Positions 24,436 through 36,779 are shown, numbered from the stretch's first letter. The stretch is 64,000 bases of DNA from Sipunculus nudus (GCA_026874595.1 CM049314.1:54483812-54547811), one strand, 5' to 3'. Numbers and translations: made by a program. The notes: a model not told the origin generated them from the sequence alone.

Positions 24436-24913
24436 AAGTGATGTAGTCGAGTCCTCACCATGCGAGTCCTTGAGATTCGAGTCAAAGTCAACCTTTTACG
24501 AGACCGAGTAATGCATTTGGAACCCGAGTCCAAGTCCCGAGTTCAATACAAATATCCGTAAAAAGCAATTTAAAATTGAAATTTCAAATTATCAAGTACA
24601 TTTTTAAGTTATAGTTCAAACATGCATTTATTATAATGTTTAAATTACATTTCCAGCTCCCGATGCTGAGAAAAGCATGGTATTTATAGTGTTATTACTT
24701 TTAATATTATGTTAGTAGTTCGCACATGTACACATAAGTCTTTATAATCTGTGATAGAGGTTTTTTTTTCTATAGAACTCAAGATATAATCGGCCTGATT
24801 TCTCGAGTCCTTATTACTCCAAGAACAAGTCCGAGTACAGGACTTTCGAGTCCAAGTCCGAGTTCCTAAAAAGAGGACTCAGTCCAAGTCCTGACTCGAG
24901 TCCTACATCACTG
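24436..24913. mobile_element. hAT-like MITE rich in GAGTCC/GGACTC motifs
   Basis: Inverted ends read AGTGATGTAG at the left and CTACATCACT(G) at the right. A leading CAGTGATGTA-type end is typical of hAT non-autonomous elements. Both subterminal regions are packed with GAGTCC and GGACTC words in both orientations; the middle (about 24546-24760) is plain AT-rich DNA without a transposase. No clear 8-bp target duplication is visible, so the copy is probably old. The minus frame at 24814-25158 overlaps the right end and is spurious. Confidence 0.6.
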
Positions 24914-26895
24914 TACAATATACTAACAATGTAATAATTAAGAACAACAATTAAATAAAAAAAACATTTGGGAGTATCTATATATAGTGAACGAAAATGC
25001 ATGGATGTCATGGCTTGGTATATACAATATAGGTGAAGTCTGGAAAAAAACAAAACGGGACGGCACTGGTTAACAGTTACTGCGCCAAGCCAACGATGAA
25101 GTAGCGCCATCTGGCTTCCTGGTCTGACCTGTAGAGTCGGTATAATTAAGTCTCTCAATGGACTGACATATTATCAGTCATACAGGGAGGTTTTATGCTT
25201 GGTATATCTCCTCCACTTGTTTGTCTATAGCAATGACAAAGACAGGTTTTAAAAAAAGCAACATCTAATTTGAATCTTTCAAGAATTATCCTGTTTTATT
25301 ACTTAATCCAAAGGTCTTAAGGTCTACATTAACTAATGTTGATACTCTATATAAGATACTCGCAATATATGATAAAACCATGTTTCATTTTCGATCATAT
25401 ATTTCAAATTTCTTTTTAATAATGTAAACCACAGAGCAGGCTATAAGAATACAGAGAGCTGTCTCGTCTGAGCACTTCCAGGGATACATTAAACATTACA
25501 TATATTTTAAAAATGCATAATTAGGTAATGACCCTCTATATTTATATACAGAAACCGGTGAATCTTATGAAATTCCGGATAAAAATCAGCAATACAACTG
25601 TCACAGAAAAGGTTATATTTTATATATGCCATTAAGATAAATGAAGAAAAAAGCCACTGAAATCAAACCAGTTATGACATATATAGATATCACGGTGGCA
25701 TTAGTACCGAATAAATGATATATGGAGTGACTTTGTAAGAATACATTGAAAGAGAAAGACTTGTTACTAAATGTGAAAAGTCACAAACGAGACGTATCAG
25801 CTTCTGAAGCATGATTGGACATGTGCATTTATAGAAATACCACGTGATCAAACATGGAGGTACCAATATTAGGAAAGTGGAGCCACGTTTCAGTTATTTG
25901 CCTTCAATGAAGAGTATGCTAATCCTGCCTTTGTTATACAACCTCCCCCGTATAGGGGTTGTTGAGTTTATTTCTATTTTATATTTGAATAAAAGGATAC
26001 TTTTGTGGATGGACTTTCTTGGTTACAACAGAATGCAATTAACCCTTAGATTACACTTTTCTTTTGTTTGCCCGTGTTTCCTATAGATCTCAGATATGGC
26101 TCACTTTCAAAAATTTACCTTGAGGCAAAATATAAGTCACAGGTCACAGATTTGCACCTGATATTTATTTTTGACCTGGGCCAAATTCCAAGGTCATGTA
26201 CACTCACAGCTTATTCCCCATTATCGCCCAGTTGCTCCCAGTGATCGCTTGGTGATTGCAAACATTTTATTTAAGACTGAGACTAATTATTGTTGAGAAT
26301 CACAGCTGATTAATCACTTTGTTCTCTCAAACAAAACATTTCACAATTGGGTCAATATACTTAGACTGCTTTACAATGTCAAATTCACATAGTCCTGATG
26401 GCCTCACACACATGCATACGTTGCTCATGGTGATGACCTTTGACCTATGGTGCTGACGGGCCAACTGAAAATAAAAAACATGCTACCCGGAAAATTTCAG
26501 CCCATGTAGCTCGAAATGTCTGCATGTGAATATAAGTTCCAGGGGCTATCAGTTTATTATATAGCTAAATATAGCCACTGGTATTTATGTAATATCTTTT
26601 TAGACCTTTTTTTGGCTTATATTGATCATTTTCTGATTTACTTAGAACTGAAATAAAATATAAGAGAGCCATTGTTTGTTTTATTTAACTCCCTGTCCAT
26701 ACTCTTCATATTTTACTAACATAATTAAAAAATATATATTTAAAATCAAACACTATAAATGTTTTTATTTCTTTACCCAAAGATTACGTCCCATACATAG
26801 CCAGTATAACGGACAACAATTTGCTGCCAGGCATCGGATGAACTCTTATGAACTCTAAGAATATGAATGTTTGCCTTGTAGGCATCAACGTCTTA
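24914..26895. other. AT-rich spacer
   Basis: No gene, RNA or ordered repeat recognised. Frames at 25844-26086 and 26676-26858 carry no domain. Confidence 0.6.
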
Positions 26896-26918
26896 TAATA
26901 ATAATAAAATAAATAATT

Positions 26919-26961
<43 letters not shown>
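26896..26961. repeat. (TAA)n microsatellite
   Basis: Imperfect then pure TAA/ATA trinucleotide repeat, 38 bp before a (TA)n tract. Confidence 0.92.
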
Positions 26962-26996
26962 GTATTCAAAATGGCTTTTTTTATGGGAACTCAAAT

Positions 26997-26998
<2 letters not shown>

Positions 26999-27051
<53 letters not shown>
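26999..27051. repeat. (TA)n tract
   Basis: About 26 uninterrupted TA repeats. Confidence 0.95.
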
Positions 27052-27054
<3 letters not shown>

Positions 27055-27576
27055 GAGGAAATGAAAAGAAAAACAAAAACAAAAAGGTCCGTCCATTTTA
27101 CAAAAAAATATATGAAATGTTATACACGTTTGCACAACAATTGCAGATCTTGGTTTCTATACGTGAACCTTGTCATTTTTTCTGATTTTGTTCAAATTTA
27201 ATTCTTTGTTTATGTGTGTGTGATCAGAAGGGAAGACTCGTATATAACTTCGGGAATGATTTAAAAGGCTATATATATATAAAACTCGATATATATGTTA
27301 ATATCTTTATTTGTTATTTGTTACTTGTTATTGAAACATCCAGATTATAAACGGGGGGAATAACTAAACGAAACCCGGTTGAAATAGGTTCGTCATTGAG
27401 CTATTTATTTTTTATTTGCAATGTCGGGGATTTCTTAAGTTCGTAAATCAGTTAAGTAACCGTCCGGTGTAATTTTTGTATTTCAGTGATAAATATAAGC
27501 ATGCAGTTTTAAATCTAAATGAGACATTGGTCATATATGATATATGATGTATTGAATTTGTATGTGTATTACTTTG

Positions 27577-27578
<2 letters not shown>

Positions 27579-27642
<64 letters not shown>
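27579..27642. repeat. (TA)n tract
   Basis: About 32 TA repeats that end exactly where the TACACTCTTAAAAC terminus of the next element begins. Confidence 0.95.
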
Positions 27643-27645
<3 letters not shown>

Positions 27646-27780
27646 TCTTAAAACACATCGGTTAAAATGGTTACCGATAAAATAGGTTGACTGAAATCAA
27701 TTGATTTCAACTGAAATATCAGTTGGCTTCTAACTTATTGGTCGGTTAACAGGGGTACTGTTGATTTCAGTTTATGTAAT
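27641..27780 (+). mobile_element. Left arm of fold-back/MITE-type element
   Basis: It begins TACACTCTTAAAAC then ACATCGGTTAAAA. The reverse complement of 30422-30448 begins TACATTCTAAAAACAAATCG then GTTAAAA, so about 22 of the first 27 bases match: inverted termini of one family. The interior is made of AACTGA/TCAGTT words in both orientations, for example TGAAATCAATTGATTTCA, a perfect 18-bp palindrome. It may be a separate short copy or one end of a 2.8-kb element reaching 30448. Confidence 0.5.
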
Positions 27781-29289
27781 ATACATGCTGTACACTGTAG
27801 ATGGTGGATCATTCATTGTGCCAATATAAGATGTAGGTCTTATTTAGACTGAACTGATCAATGTTTAATGATCTCAAACAACTTATTGATGATAAAAGCA
27901 CAATACCTGGATGATCTTATTAATAATCTTATTTTCAGAATTATCCTATACATAATTGTGGTTCATCGCATTTATTGAATATATATATATATACTTTTCC
28001 AATAAAATGCCGGTGGACACCCCCTCCTTTTGGACAAAGACTGACCCCTCTAAGTCACATGAACTCCCCTTCTTAAATCCATTATTTACCCTTGTTAACT
28101 TCTGGACATAATATAATATCAACACAATTATTGCTCAGTTCACTGTGCACTATAATGATTCACATACATTTTTCATAATTTTTTTTAGATTCATGTTTGT
28201 ACTGCTGTCTTTTTCTTCAACATTTTACAATCTTGTCAAATTGTATGCATCTCGTTTATGGCTGCCTCACCTGCCTCCTTTGATCTCTCTAATGTTTATT
28301 GGATTCGATAAGACGTTTGAGATTCAAACATATCTTGTTTGCAGTTTCTGATTTGTTGTATTGAGGTAGAAATTAGTTAGCATTATGGTGTAACATAGCC
28401 AAAGTGTGAAACCAATTTCTCACATTTTCAGAGAATTGGATTGATGAAGAAGCGTTTGTCTAACAGACGATCTCATATAGCAACTTATGAAACATTGGAT
28501 TCCGGGCAAAGTTTTTAACCAGATACTGGGACTTGAAGGTAACTGCTTCTCAGAAAGTTCACCAATAATAGCTGCAACAATGGGTTTTATTATATGTTAT
28601 ATTTGCAAAGAAGAAATCTGTAGTTTCCTTAAGGATATGATTTTTGGGTATAAGTTTAAAATTTAATCAAGGTTAATGCAAAAAAAAATTCATATCCTCC
28701 TGAAATATGCAATACATTTCTCCAAAAATGTGACAAACAGTTGTGTGAATGATAGATTATAATATTTTTTGGAGCGTCATGACCCATGGGTTGCATATTT
28801 CCAAGTCATTTAGGCGAGATATACATCTAAATGAACATACTGATTCGTAGGTAACTTGCTTTACTGAAATAAAACAAAATTATGGAACGATTCACACTCA
28901 ATCTAAATAAATATTGTTCTAAATTTTCAGGATTAGTGAATACTCTTTGGCACACGCAAAAGACCAGATATTAGGCATGAAGAGCTGAAGACACGTAGTG
29001 AAATTCGTCATGGTGGAAGTACCAAAGCAAAGTGCCAAAACGCATGCCGCATGAAAAAACAACAACAACAAAAATCCGAGCAAAAAGAAAACCAGCGCTG
29101 AGCTGATTGTCATAAACTTTACATTTGTTATATGTTTTATGATTATTTATAACCCGTTTCAGTGTTTGTGAAATGTTTTATGATTATCTATAATAGGTTA
29201 CAGTTGTTCTTGACCGATATGACCAGCTTTATTATCTTCTTGAAGTCATCTGAGCTTTGTTTTCAAATGAAGATTGGAACATGCATTTT
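27781..29289. other. AT-rich DNA between the related arms
   Basis: No transposase or other gene recognised. The frames at 28145-28351 and 28919-29113 have no domain. If the arms at 27641 and 30448 belong together, this would be the interior of a non-autonomous element. Confidence 0.5.
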
Positions 29290-29610
29290 GTGTGTGGGGC
29301 CAGTCACATTTACTGTCGAGGTCTAAGAGCGAGTGAAGGCAGGCACATACTGAGTGAAACCAACCAAACCGCTTAATACCTTATAGTGAGTGAAGGTAGG
29401 CACATTCACTTAGAGTGTGAAGCCAGCCACATCTGCTGTTGATATCCAAAAGTGATTGAAGGCAGGCACATACTGAGTGAAGCCAACCTCATTTCTTCTT
29501 GATATCTTACGGGGAGTGAAGGTGGGCACATCCACATCGAGTGTGAAGCCATCCACATTTGCAGTTTTTTACCTAATAGTGAGTGAAGTTGTGAAGGTGT
29601 GCATAAGTTT
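29290..29610. repeat. Degenerate tandem repeat, unit about 55-65 bp
   Basis: Recurrent blocks GAGTGAAGGCAGGCACAT, GAGTGAAGCCAACC and TTGATATC return in order about five times with strong divergence. No frame or known element is associated. Confidence 0.65.
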
Positions 29611-29915
29611 TTTTTTAAGTGCAGGTATATAGAAACATTAATATGATATAACTTCCCATTTTTCTTTTATCTTAATATATATGATACCCACATGTTATCA
29701 TATATAAGATCATGTATATAAAAAAAGTCGTGTACATTTATTTAAAAAAAATAAAACTTTGCTGATGAAGCAGTTGTTTCTTCATTTAAATTGAAGAATA
29801 TGGAATTTGGTGTGGTTGATTTTGCTATTGTTAAAATTATAAAGGTGGCCCAGCTTGATACATTTAGTAAATTTTGTTTTAAGTTTTGCTTGTGACCTTA
29901 TCCTTTTTAAGGATA

Positions 29916-29918
<3 letters not shown>

Positions 29919-29991
<73 letters not shown>

Positions 29992-30011
29992 ATTATGAAA
30001 TGATATTGATA

Positions 30012-30057
<46 letters not shown>
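29919..30057. repeat. Two (TA)n tracts
   Basis: TA repeats at about 29919-29985 and 30017-30057, separated by 32 bp of AT-rich sequence. Confidence 0.93.
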
Positions 30058-30063
<6 letters not shown>

Positions 30064-30189
30064 TGGTAAATGTAAGATATAATTTATATACCAACCAAGT
30101 AAATCAAATGTATTCTTTCGCTTCCAGCAAAAATTGTCATATTTTTCAGCCAGAAAGCCACCGGTTAAATATTTTACATGCAACTGTAG

Positions 30190-30448
30190 AGATCAAATAA
30201 ATTTAACCGTTTGAAGATAACCTATTGAAATAGGTTATTAATAAATCAGTTATATTCAACCTAAAATATCAATTGCTGTCAACCGAAATATCAGTTAAAT
30301 GCTAACTGATCCTATCAGTTGTTATGGTTACTGATCTTAAAACAGTTATGTCAACTGATTATTAGGTTGGGGCTATTTTGACCTATTGAATCGGTTAGAA
30401 TCAACTGTTTTTTCAGTTGATTTTAACCGATTTGTTTTTAGAATGTAC
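30190..30448 (-). mobile_element. Right arm of fold-back/MITE-type element
   Basis: It ends TTTTAACCGATTTG then TTTTTAGAATGTA, the inverted counterpart of the terminus at 27641. It is filled with AACTGAT, ATCAGTT, AACCGA and TCGGTT words in alternating orientation, so much of the arm can pair with itself; AACCTATTGAAATAGGTT is a perfect 18-bp palindrome. No coding capacity. Confidence 0.55.
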
Positions 30449-30564
30449 TATATTATACTGTATACTTTAATATTATAGTGTATAATATAATCTATATAAA
30501 ACAATATTAATATCAATATATATATATATATAAAATTTGGTTCCTCTATTTGTATAATTATAAA

Positions 30565-30591
30565 GCTCTGCATGGTGTCATACCATAGAGC
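30565..30591 (+). other. Bulged hairpin beside (TA)n
   Basis: GCTCT, a 2-nt bulge GC, ATGGT, loop GTCAT, ACCAT, AGAGC. The minus strand at 38331-38363 has the same layout (GCTCT, 2-nt bulge AT, GGCCTA ... TAGGCC, AGAGC) with a different inner stem. Both lie next to (TA)n tracts, so they may be parts of one retroelement family. Confidence 0.4.
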
Positions 30592-30628
30592 GTTCTAGCA
30601 GTTGTTTATTGCAATAAACTATTAGATT

Positions 30629-30652
30629 AATATATATATATATATATATATA
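30629..30652. repeat. (TA)n tract
   Basis: About 12 TA repeats just downstream of the bulged hairpin. Confidence 0.9.
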
Positions 30653-31490
30653 CATGAGACAAATTTTTCATGTATATTTCCTTTTTGTTGCAAACAATTT
30701 TACATAGATGGGTGTGAATCTCAATATATGTATACCCAACTTCATCATCATCGCCATCATCAACATCAGTAAGAATAGATTAATGCTAGTAATAGTGATT
30801 GCGTGGTAGCAGCAGTATATATATTATATATATATAGTAGCAGTATAGTAGAAGTAGTAAACCTGAAAGTTATTTTCAGAAATGACTTTCATATGTGATT
30901 ATGTGTATATACATAGACATCCTCATATCGAAGTCATATCGCGTGTGTGAATGAAATATATTATTTAATCATATTTATAATGGTCATATGATATATCGGC
31001 ATTTTATCAGATGAACTTTGACACATATGGAAAAAAGCTACGGACGTATATACATATTTAAATAACATACACAAACACCGTGCTATGCGTTGTACGTGGT
31101 TAGTAGGCCCGTGTTGTACAGTGTGGGTGTATATAAGAGTGTGTGAGCAGGTAACGGAACATTCGGTACAGTCTCCCCGGCAAGTCATCAATCATTCTCT
31201 TCATCTGAAGGCCGCAACAGCCAGCTTCTCGTACAGGGGACAAGTAAATTAAGCTCACACCGAGGACGTCCATATATATATGTATACTTGATAAAATATA
31301 TACTCCATATTAACAATACAGTGGGTTTCAGAGTGATGTGCCATCCGTTACTATACTGGCATAAATACATACATGCAAGTGTTTAAATGGAAAACTTTTA
31401 CCTGCAATGAAATATGCACACTCAATTAATGATATCTGCAAGTTTTCATAAAAAAACTAAGTTAATACATACCTTTACACACCCGGTCAT
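30653..31490. other. AT-rich spacer
   Basis: No gene recognised. Short frames on the minus strand at 30961-31370 have no domain. Confidence 0.6.
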
Positions 31491-31493
31491 ATA

Positions 31494-31612
31494 TAATATA
31501 TAATATATAATATATAATATATAATATATAATATATAATATATAATATATAATATATAATATATAATATATAATATATGATATATAATATATAATATATA
31601 ATATATAATTTT
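31494..31612. repeat. 9-bp AT-only tandem repeat
   Basis: The unit ATATATAAT is repeated about 13 times with one T-to-G change (ATATGATAT near 31576). It differs from the simple (TA)n tracts elsewhere in the window. Confidence 0.9.
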
Positions 31613-33368
31613 TTATGTATATGTATATATAGGGTATAATTTATATATATGTCCCCCTACCCTTCCCACCCCCGGAAAAAGGCCCATAATGATACAAAGA
31701 CACAAAGCGTTCGTTATATTTGGTTGAACGCCAACAACAGGAAAATCAGACTTAAGTGTATAAGGGAAGGGGCTTGTGGGTAAAACAGAAACGAAGAAAC
31801 GGCATAGTTTTTTTCAGAAACGACAAATGAGGGGCCCTGAAGTAAAGCATGAGATGGAATTTCCTCTGCTGAATGACTCATTATTTATCAGGCATTAAGA
31901 TGACAGAATATAATGTTGCTTCATTAGTATGTATATTAATTTTTGTTTTGTATGGATAAGGGCGCGGTCACCGGCAGAGCGTTCATCCGGATTCTACTTG
32001 GATGGTACGGGTCTATATTGATCACCTTGTGGCTGTCCACAGAGTACCCTCATCAAACCCTGACCTCACAAAAAAACATCGAAACTACTCATGGGTCTGC
32101 ATTCTTTCTTGCAGACTAAAAGCCGGATGTCACAAGTTGCATGTTGAAATAAGGTATGAATACAGCAACAGTAGAACATAACGTTTCTTTGTACTTGACA
32201 CTGACTGCCGCATATACTATATCATTTATACAGTTTTTTTGTCTATTTTGAAAATGTGTTGGGTAAGGAAGGGAATAAATATCTTTGCATACTTTCACCA
32301 AGTATGTACGTTAATCATATTATAACTGCAAAATCTCTGTTTATGTATTACTCTACCATTTTGCAATGAAGTTTTGCGACATGAAAGGTAATTACAAGAA
32401 ACCTAATCCTCCCTGCTGACGATTTTAAAATACCACAAGTGTTGAATTTGAGGAATATGCCAGGTTAAGCATGCAGAGGAAAGTCGAATTTGCAAAACGT
32501 CTGGAGGAAATCAAATTTAAAACAAGTCTACATTTATTAAACTGTTAATTGTCTCGAACAATGTTCAAGAAATTTGAGTAGAATTCCTTTGCTTGTTGGT
32601 GTATATATACCTGTAAGTGTTATCTCTAATTATTTATATGTTAGCTTTCTCGGTCCATTTTGCGGGGAAGGGACACGTTTGCCGCCTGTAGTTTTAAAAT
32701 TCTTCAGCCGTCGGATGACGTGCGCTACGGTAATACATGTACTATACATGCAATAGAGAGAGAGAGAGTCGGCGTTTATTTGTACAGCAAAGCAGTGCAT
32801 TATGGGAAGCCACTGGTCTTATGAATATGTATGAGCATGTAATGCATTAATAACGATACCCTCATCAAACAGCAGGGTTGATAATAATCGGTTGCAGCTT
32901 TGTGTATATATACACTTGTATACGCGTGATCTTGGTATATATTCAGTCAGTCCACATGTCAGATTCTCTCACCCCGCGACTTATACATGTGCATGTGTCC
33001 GGCAGAACACTATATGGACCATTCTTCTTTTATACGCGCTCTGCAGTATTACATGTCCTTCACTTGATGTTTAAAGTAAATCTACCGAGATTAATCCATT
33101 TGAGTAGTCTCTTCATGATAAGTGACATTATCTCTCAATTAATTTTACCGTCATTATTTTTTTATAATTGTCTCTCTGTCTCTATATATATACATAATTA
33201 TTTTATCAATGGATGTATATATAGTGTATGTAATTATATATTGTATAGTGTATTGGAAAAGAGAAAGCCGTGACCGTTTGGGGCCCCCTGCCTACCCGCT
33301 TCCGTCATCTTTAAGTGTAGATTAGTAAAACAGGCGAGTATATACATACACACATACATACACACATT

Positions 33369-33371
<3 letters not shown>
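31613..33371. other. Spacer without recognised genes
   Basis: It includes a tRNA-head-like patch at about 31970-32025 (GCAGAGCGTTC word) without a usable box B, and unrecognised short frames at 32574-32756 and 32878-33273. Neither supports a gene call. Confidence 0.55.

Positions 33372-33438
<67 letters not shown>
33372..33438. repeat. (TA)n tract
   Basis: About 33 TA repeats, preceded by an imperfect (CATA)n/(CA)n stretch. Confidence 0.95.
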
Positions 33439-33439
<1 letters not shown>

Positions 33440-33441
<2 letters not shown>

Positions 33442-34673
33442 GAGACTATGGATATGACATGATGTTATTCAAGAGGCGTTCATATATAGAACTTATATAC
33501 AATGTATACATATATAGAAATATATACATACACATGCACTTACACATACTGTATATAGTGTGTAGCTGGGTGTCTGGTATATATGTATATAAACCTTTAA
33601 CCATAGAGCTTATGGGTGAATAAACAATTTTTAAGGCAAAAAAAGTTTCATCATAAATGGATTTGGGATTTCTCGCAAGCATTCTCTTCTTCACTATATG
33701 AAAACGATGAGACGATATTTCAAGAAAATGTAATTTTTAATTGCACGTAAAACCAACAACAAATGAGAAATATACGAAGCCCGCCGGGAGCCAGATAATA
33801 TGTTCAGACAAAAGACGGCGAGACGTTGAAACAAAAAGTAAGAAAAAATCAATTTCTTATACACTATACCTGCATCGAGCTTTGGTACAGAAAGTATGTA
33901 TATATTATATATATATTCTATATAATATATATAAGTATAAATTTTCTTAATTTATGAGAAATACAATATTATAATGATAAATATCGTATACTATTCAGAC
34001 ATTAATAGACATATCAACCTGGCCTACAGGCTTTCAACTTTTTTTTCATACAAACGGTGAAATAACAAGAAATGTTGTCATTTAGTGTCTCTACGTGAAA
34101 GTAAAAAAAAATATAGATATATTGTCCATGCGTACATGCGCTCTTAAGCAGACATGAATTGTTAGATGTGATCTCACATTGAGGTATAAGTCAATGTCAG
34201 GTGTGCCAAATTTACTAGAATAAAATATTAACAAAACATTGATTCGAAGCTACCATATACATCGCAAAATAATGTTCTGCACCTTGTATATTTATTGAAC
34301 ATAATTTCCCTTTTTTCTGAAAATGCAGCTAAGACTATGGGCTAATTCTATCCATAAAACTTGAAATAAAAATTAAACCATGAAAATATATTCATTGAGC
34401 CTATAATGTTTAACAGATTATATTGGAGTATATTTGTCTTTAAAAATCATTTTGGCTACACCGAATTATAAGAATTTATGTATATACGAGGTAGAATTAT
34501 ACAATTTTAAATAGAAAATCCTAAATTTCAAAACCTAGTCTATACAATCATATAAGAAAATATGATCATGAAAATATTTGAGGGTTGTCAATGGCGGCAA
34601 CAGTGTAATAATTTTTACATTGTTCTTTGTATTTAAATCATTGACTTTGTTTCAGTAAAGATATATCACTTAA

Positions 34674-34676
<3 letters not shown>
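33440..34676. other. AT-rich DNA downstream of SoxB2
   Basis: No second gene is visible. On the minus strand an AATAAA (34291-34296) lies about 1.07 kb past the SoxB2 stop codon. It is the nearest canonical poly(A) signal I found, so part of this region may be SoxB2 3' UTR. Confidence 0.45.
34291..34296 (-). terminator. Possible SoxB2 poly(A) signal
   Basis: AATAAA on the SoxB2 strand, about 1,070 bp downstream of the TAG stop. A 3' UTR ending here would include the (TA)n tract at 34677-34723. No nearer AATAAA or ATTAAA was found between it and the stop. Confidence 0.3.

Positions 34677-34723
<47 letters not shown>
34677..34723. repeat. (TA)n tract
   Basis: About 23 TA repeats within the possible SoxB2 3' UTR. 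Confidence 0.93.
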
Positions 34724-34725
<2 letters not shown>

Positions 34726-35369
34726 TAGAACAAAATATATAATATATATGTATATATATTATATATTAAATTATAATATATATGTCATGTGCGACAATAA
34801 ATCTGTTATGACACTGAGAGAATAGAAATCTGAATTCAATGAATGCGAAAATTATTATCATTTTGACAGTGAACATCAATTCATGTGTGAAGTCTTCATC
34901 ATACATCACAATACCACATTCACAGAAGAAAAATTCATATAGTTACTTTATGTGGCGGGGGATTCCCACGCGGTCCCTTCCGTGATGTCAGCACACAGAA
35001 CATGCATGAAAGGCCGTCCTTTAGGCGGTCACGAGTGGCGGACACAAACACATACACAAAAGGACGATTACTTGTAAGCACTGGGTACAAGTCTTGGCTT
35101 TTTGGTCACAGGTCGGCCTGTCTCGGCCATGTAGAACTGCGCTGTCAGTGAACGCTGGTCAACACATGCGATGGCTCGCTTGTTCCTGACGATAGCGTGA
35201 TCGTCCGTCAGCGGAGTAGCATACCCTGCCCCCTACACGGGTGGGACGGGGAGCTGAGCGGGGCGGCATGGCACGGAGGGTGTGGGGTAGCGTTCCCCCA
35301 ACCCCTGAGTGCTTATGGCGTCTGCAATAGCGGTGGGGTGACTTTCCCCACTTTGTCTTCAAGCAAAGT

Positions 35370-36140
35370 CTATAATACTGACCCGGCCGGTAAAGATGAC
35401 ATTTGTGACCTATAGTGGTCATCTTGTTTTACCAAGAAATACGCCGCCATAGATCTGTGCAGATCTTGTGTGGTAGGTAGATACGCCGGCGGGCAGCACG
35501 GCATCATATATTGTCCACTAAGTCCTGAGTGTGAGTGAGCCGGACCCAGAGCTCCAAGAGCGCTGGCGGCGCCAGCCGTCAAATACGGCGGGTACATGGG
35601 TCCTGACATATCTGTGGGTCTCAAGGAACTTTCTCCCAATTTCCCAGCGTCTATATGAGAAAACATACTGCTTGATGTAGGCGGGAAAAATGCAGCACGT
35701 GCTTTTTCAGCCGCTGCCGCAGCCGCTGCCAAAGATTCCCCAGCACTTGACACAGGTGGTGGCGGAAACCCTGGGGCGAACTGTCCGAGAGGGGTATTCA
35801 TTCCTGGTATAACTGGAATCGGGAATGCGTATTTATCCTTCTTAAGTAAATTCTTGGGTTTACGACGCGGCCGATATTTATAATCGGGATGTTCCTTCAT
35901 GTGAAGTGCACGCAGTCTCTTAGCTTCATCAATGAAGGGTCGTTTCTCCTCATCACCTAATAATTTCCATTCGGCACCAAGTCGTTTTGAAATCTCGGAA
36001 TTGTGCATTTTGGGGTTTTCTTGAGCCATTTTGCGTCTCTGCCCTCTTGACCACACCATGAAGGCGTTCATGGGTCGCTTCACGTGTTCGTTCGATTTGG
36101 AGCCCGGTGACGGTAGTTTGGTTGATTCTGGGCTCTCCAT
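35370..36140 (-). CDS. SoxB2: SoxB2 (Sox14/Sox21-type) HMG-box transcription factor
   Basis: A nuclear DNA-binding protein of SOX subgroup B2, a family that generally represses targets and counteracts SoxB1 factors in neural progenitors. The ATG at 36138-36140 is the first in-frame ATG; the upstream part of the open frame (to 36371) starts only at GTG, after an in-frame TGA. Start context GAGATGG is good. The product is 256 residues, close to vertebrate Sox14 and Sox21, ending at TAG (35370-35372). The HMG box spans about residues 19-96: [20 protein letters not shown] is the SoxB minor-groove wedge region, and [13 protein letters not shown] closes the box as a basic tail. [12 protein letters not shown] after the box fits B2 rather than B1. 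A poly-Ala run (about 138-144) and Pro/Ser/Gly-rich stretches follow, then [14 protein letters not shown] near the C-terminus, similar to a short conserved block in invertebrate SoxB2 proteins. There is no intron, as usual for SoxB genes. The reading frame is intact. Confidence 0.97.
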   Translation of the reverse strand: MESPESTKLPSPGSKSNEHVKRPMNAFMVWSRGQRRKMAQENPKMHNSEISKRLGAEWKLLGDEEKRPFIDEAKRLRALHMKEHPDYKYRPRRKPKNLLKKDKYAFPIPVIPGMNTPLGQFAPGFPPPPVSSAGESLAAAAAAAEKARAAFFPPTSSSMFSHIDAGKLGESSLRPTDMSGPMYPPYLTAGAASALGALGPAHSHSGLSGQYMMPCCPPAYLPTTQDLHRSMAAYFLVKQDDHYRSQMSSLPAGSVL

Positions 36141-36391
36141 CTCAAATTCTGATAAATTTGATTCCTGGTATAGCGTCGCCGGATCACGTAAACAGTTCAC
36201 AAATGATATAAAGTGTTTTGATGAGTGCCTGATGATCGCTGCACGGCGATCTGAGCGAGACTGAGTGTTCACGCACTTCACCTTACTCTTAATAACAACT
36301 GTTGTCGTCCCCGTGTTAAACGAACTACCTGCACCCGGCACAACTTCAAAGATTTTTATGTCGCCGTGCACCTGTCAGGCAGACGCCGTGA

Positions 36392-36469
36392 CTCCGCCCA
36401 CCACCCAATCACAGCGCGGACTCGGCCATTGATTGACACCTCAATGATGGAGCGCAGCGCGATGATTGG
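36392..36469 (-). promoter_or_regulatory. SoxB2 proximal promoter motifs
   Basis: On the SoxB2 strand a GC-box (GGTGGGCGGAG, 36392-36402) and CCAAT (rc of ATTGG, 36465-36469) lie 250-330 bp upstream of the ATG. A CCAAT in the opposite orientation is at 36405-36409. No TATA box is seen. The region is GC-rich with several CpGs compared with its surroundings, consistent with a TATA-less developmental promoter. The start of transcription is not determinable. Confidence 0.45.
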
Positions 36470-36623
36470 CTGGCTTAATCAATAGATCGACACTTGCTCA
36501 GAGAATCAGTGTTGACAGTCCGTAACTTGAACTAGTGATCAAGTGTCGTACTCGCGTTAAAGATTGTCGCGCTTACAGTGGTTTCAATAAACAGATTTGA
36601 GCCCGATGGTTGTTTAAATTAGC

Positions 36624-36631
36624 AACAATGG
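36624..36631 (+). promoter_or_regulatory. Perfect SOX binding word upstream of SoxB2
   Basis: AACAATGG, the optimal SOX HMG-box target, about 485 bp upstream of the SoxB2 start codon. Together with the composite site at 36780 it suggests auto- or cross-regulation by SOX proteins. This is inference from motif only. Confidence 0.4.
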
Positions 36632-36779
36632 TCGCCCCCCAAAACGGTGTTTTGTAACAACTGTGGGTTGAAGTTCTCTGGAGAAAGCGCTCTATAAGCC
36701 GAGGTGTTATTGGCATCGTCTATGACACCGTGTCGCTTTAAACACCTGCTAGTTTAAGGTGTTCGCTTCAGATGTTATT

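Noticed and set aside
31970-32025. SINE or tRNA head with a GCAGAGCGTTC word
   Set aside because: No recognisable box B at the expected distance and no similarity to the SINE copies beyond the box-A-like word.
36141-36371. N-terminal extension of SoxB2 by 77 residues
   Set aside because: The open frame continues upstream but its first codon is GTG, preceded by an in-frame TGA. No ATG exists before 36140, and the extension matches nothing in SOX proteins.
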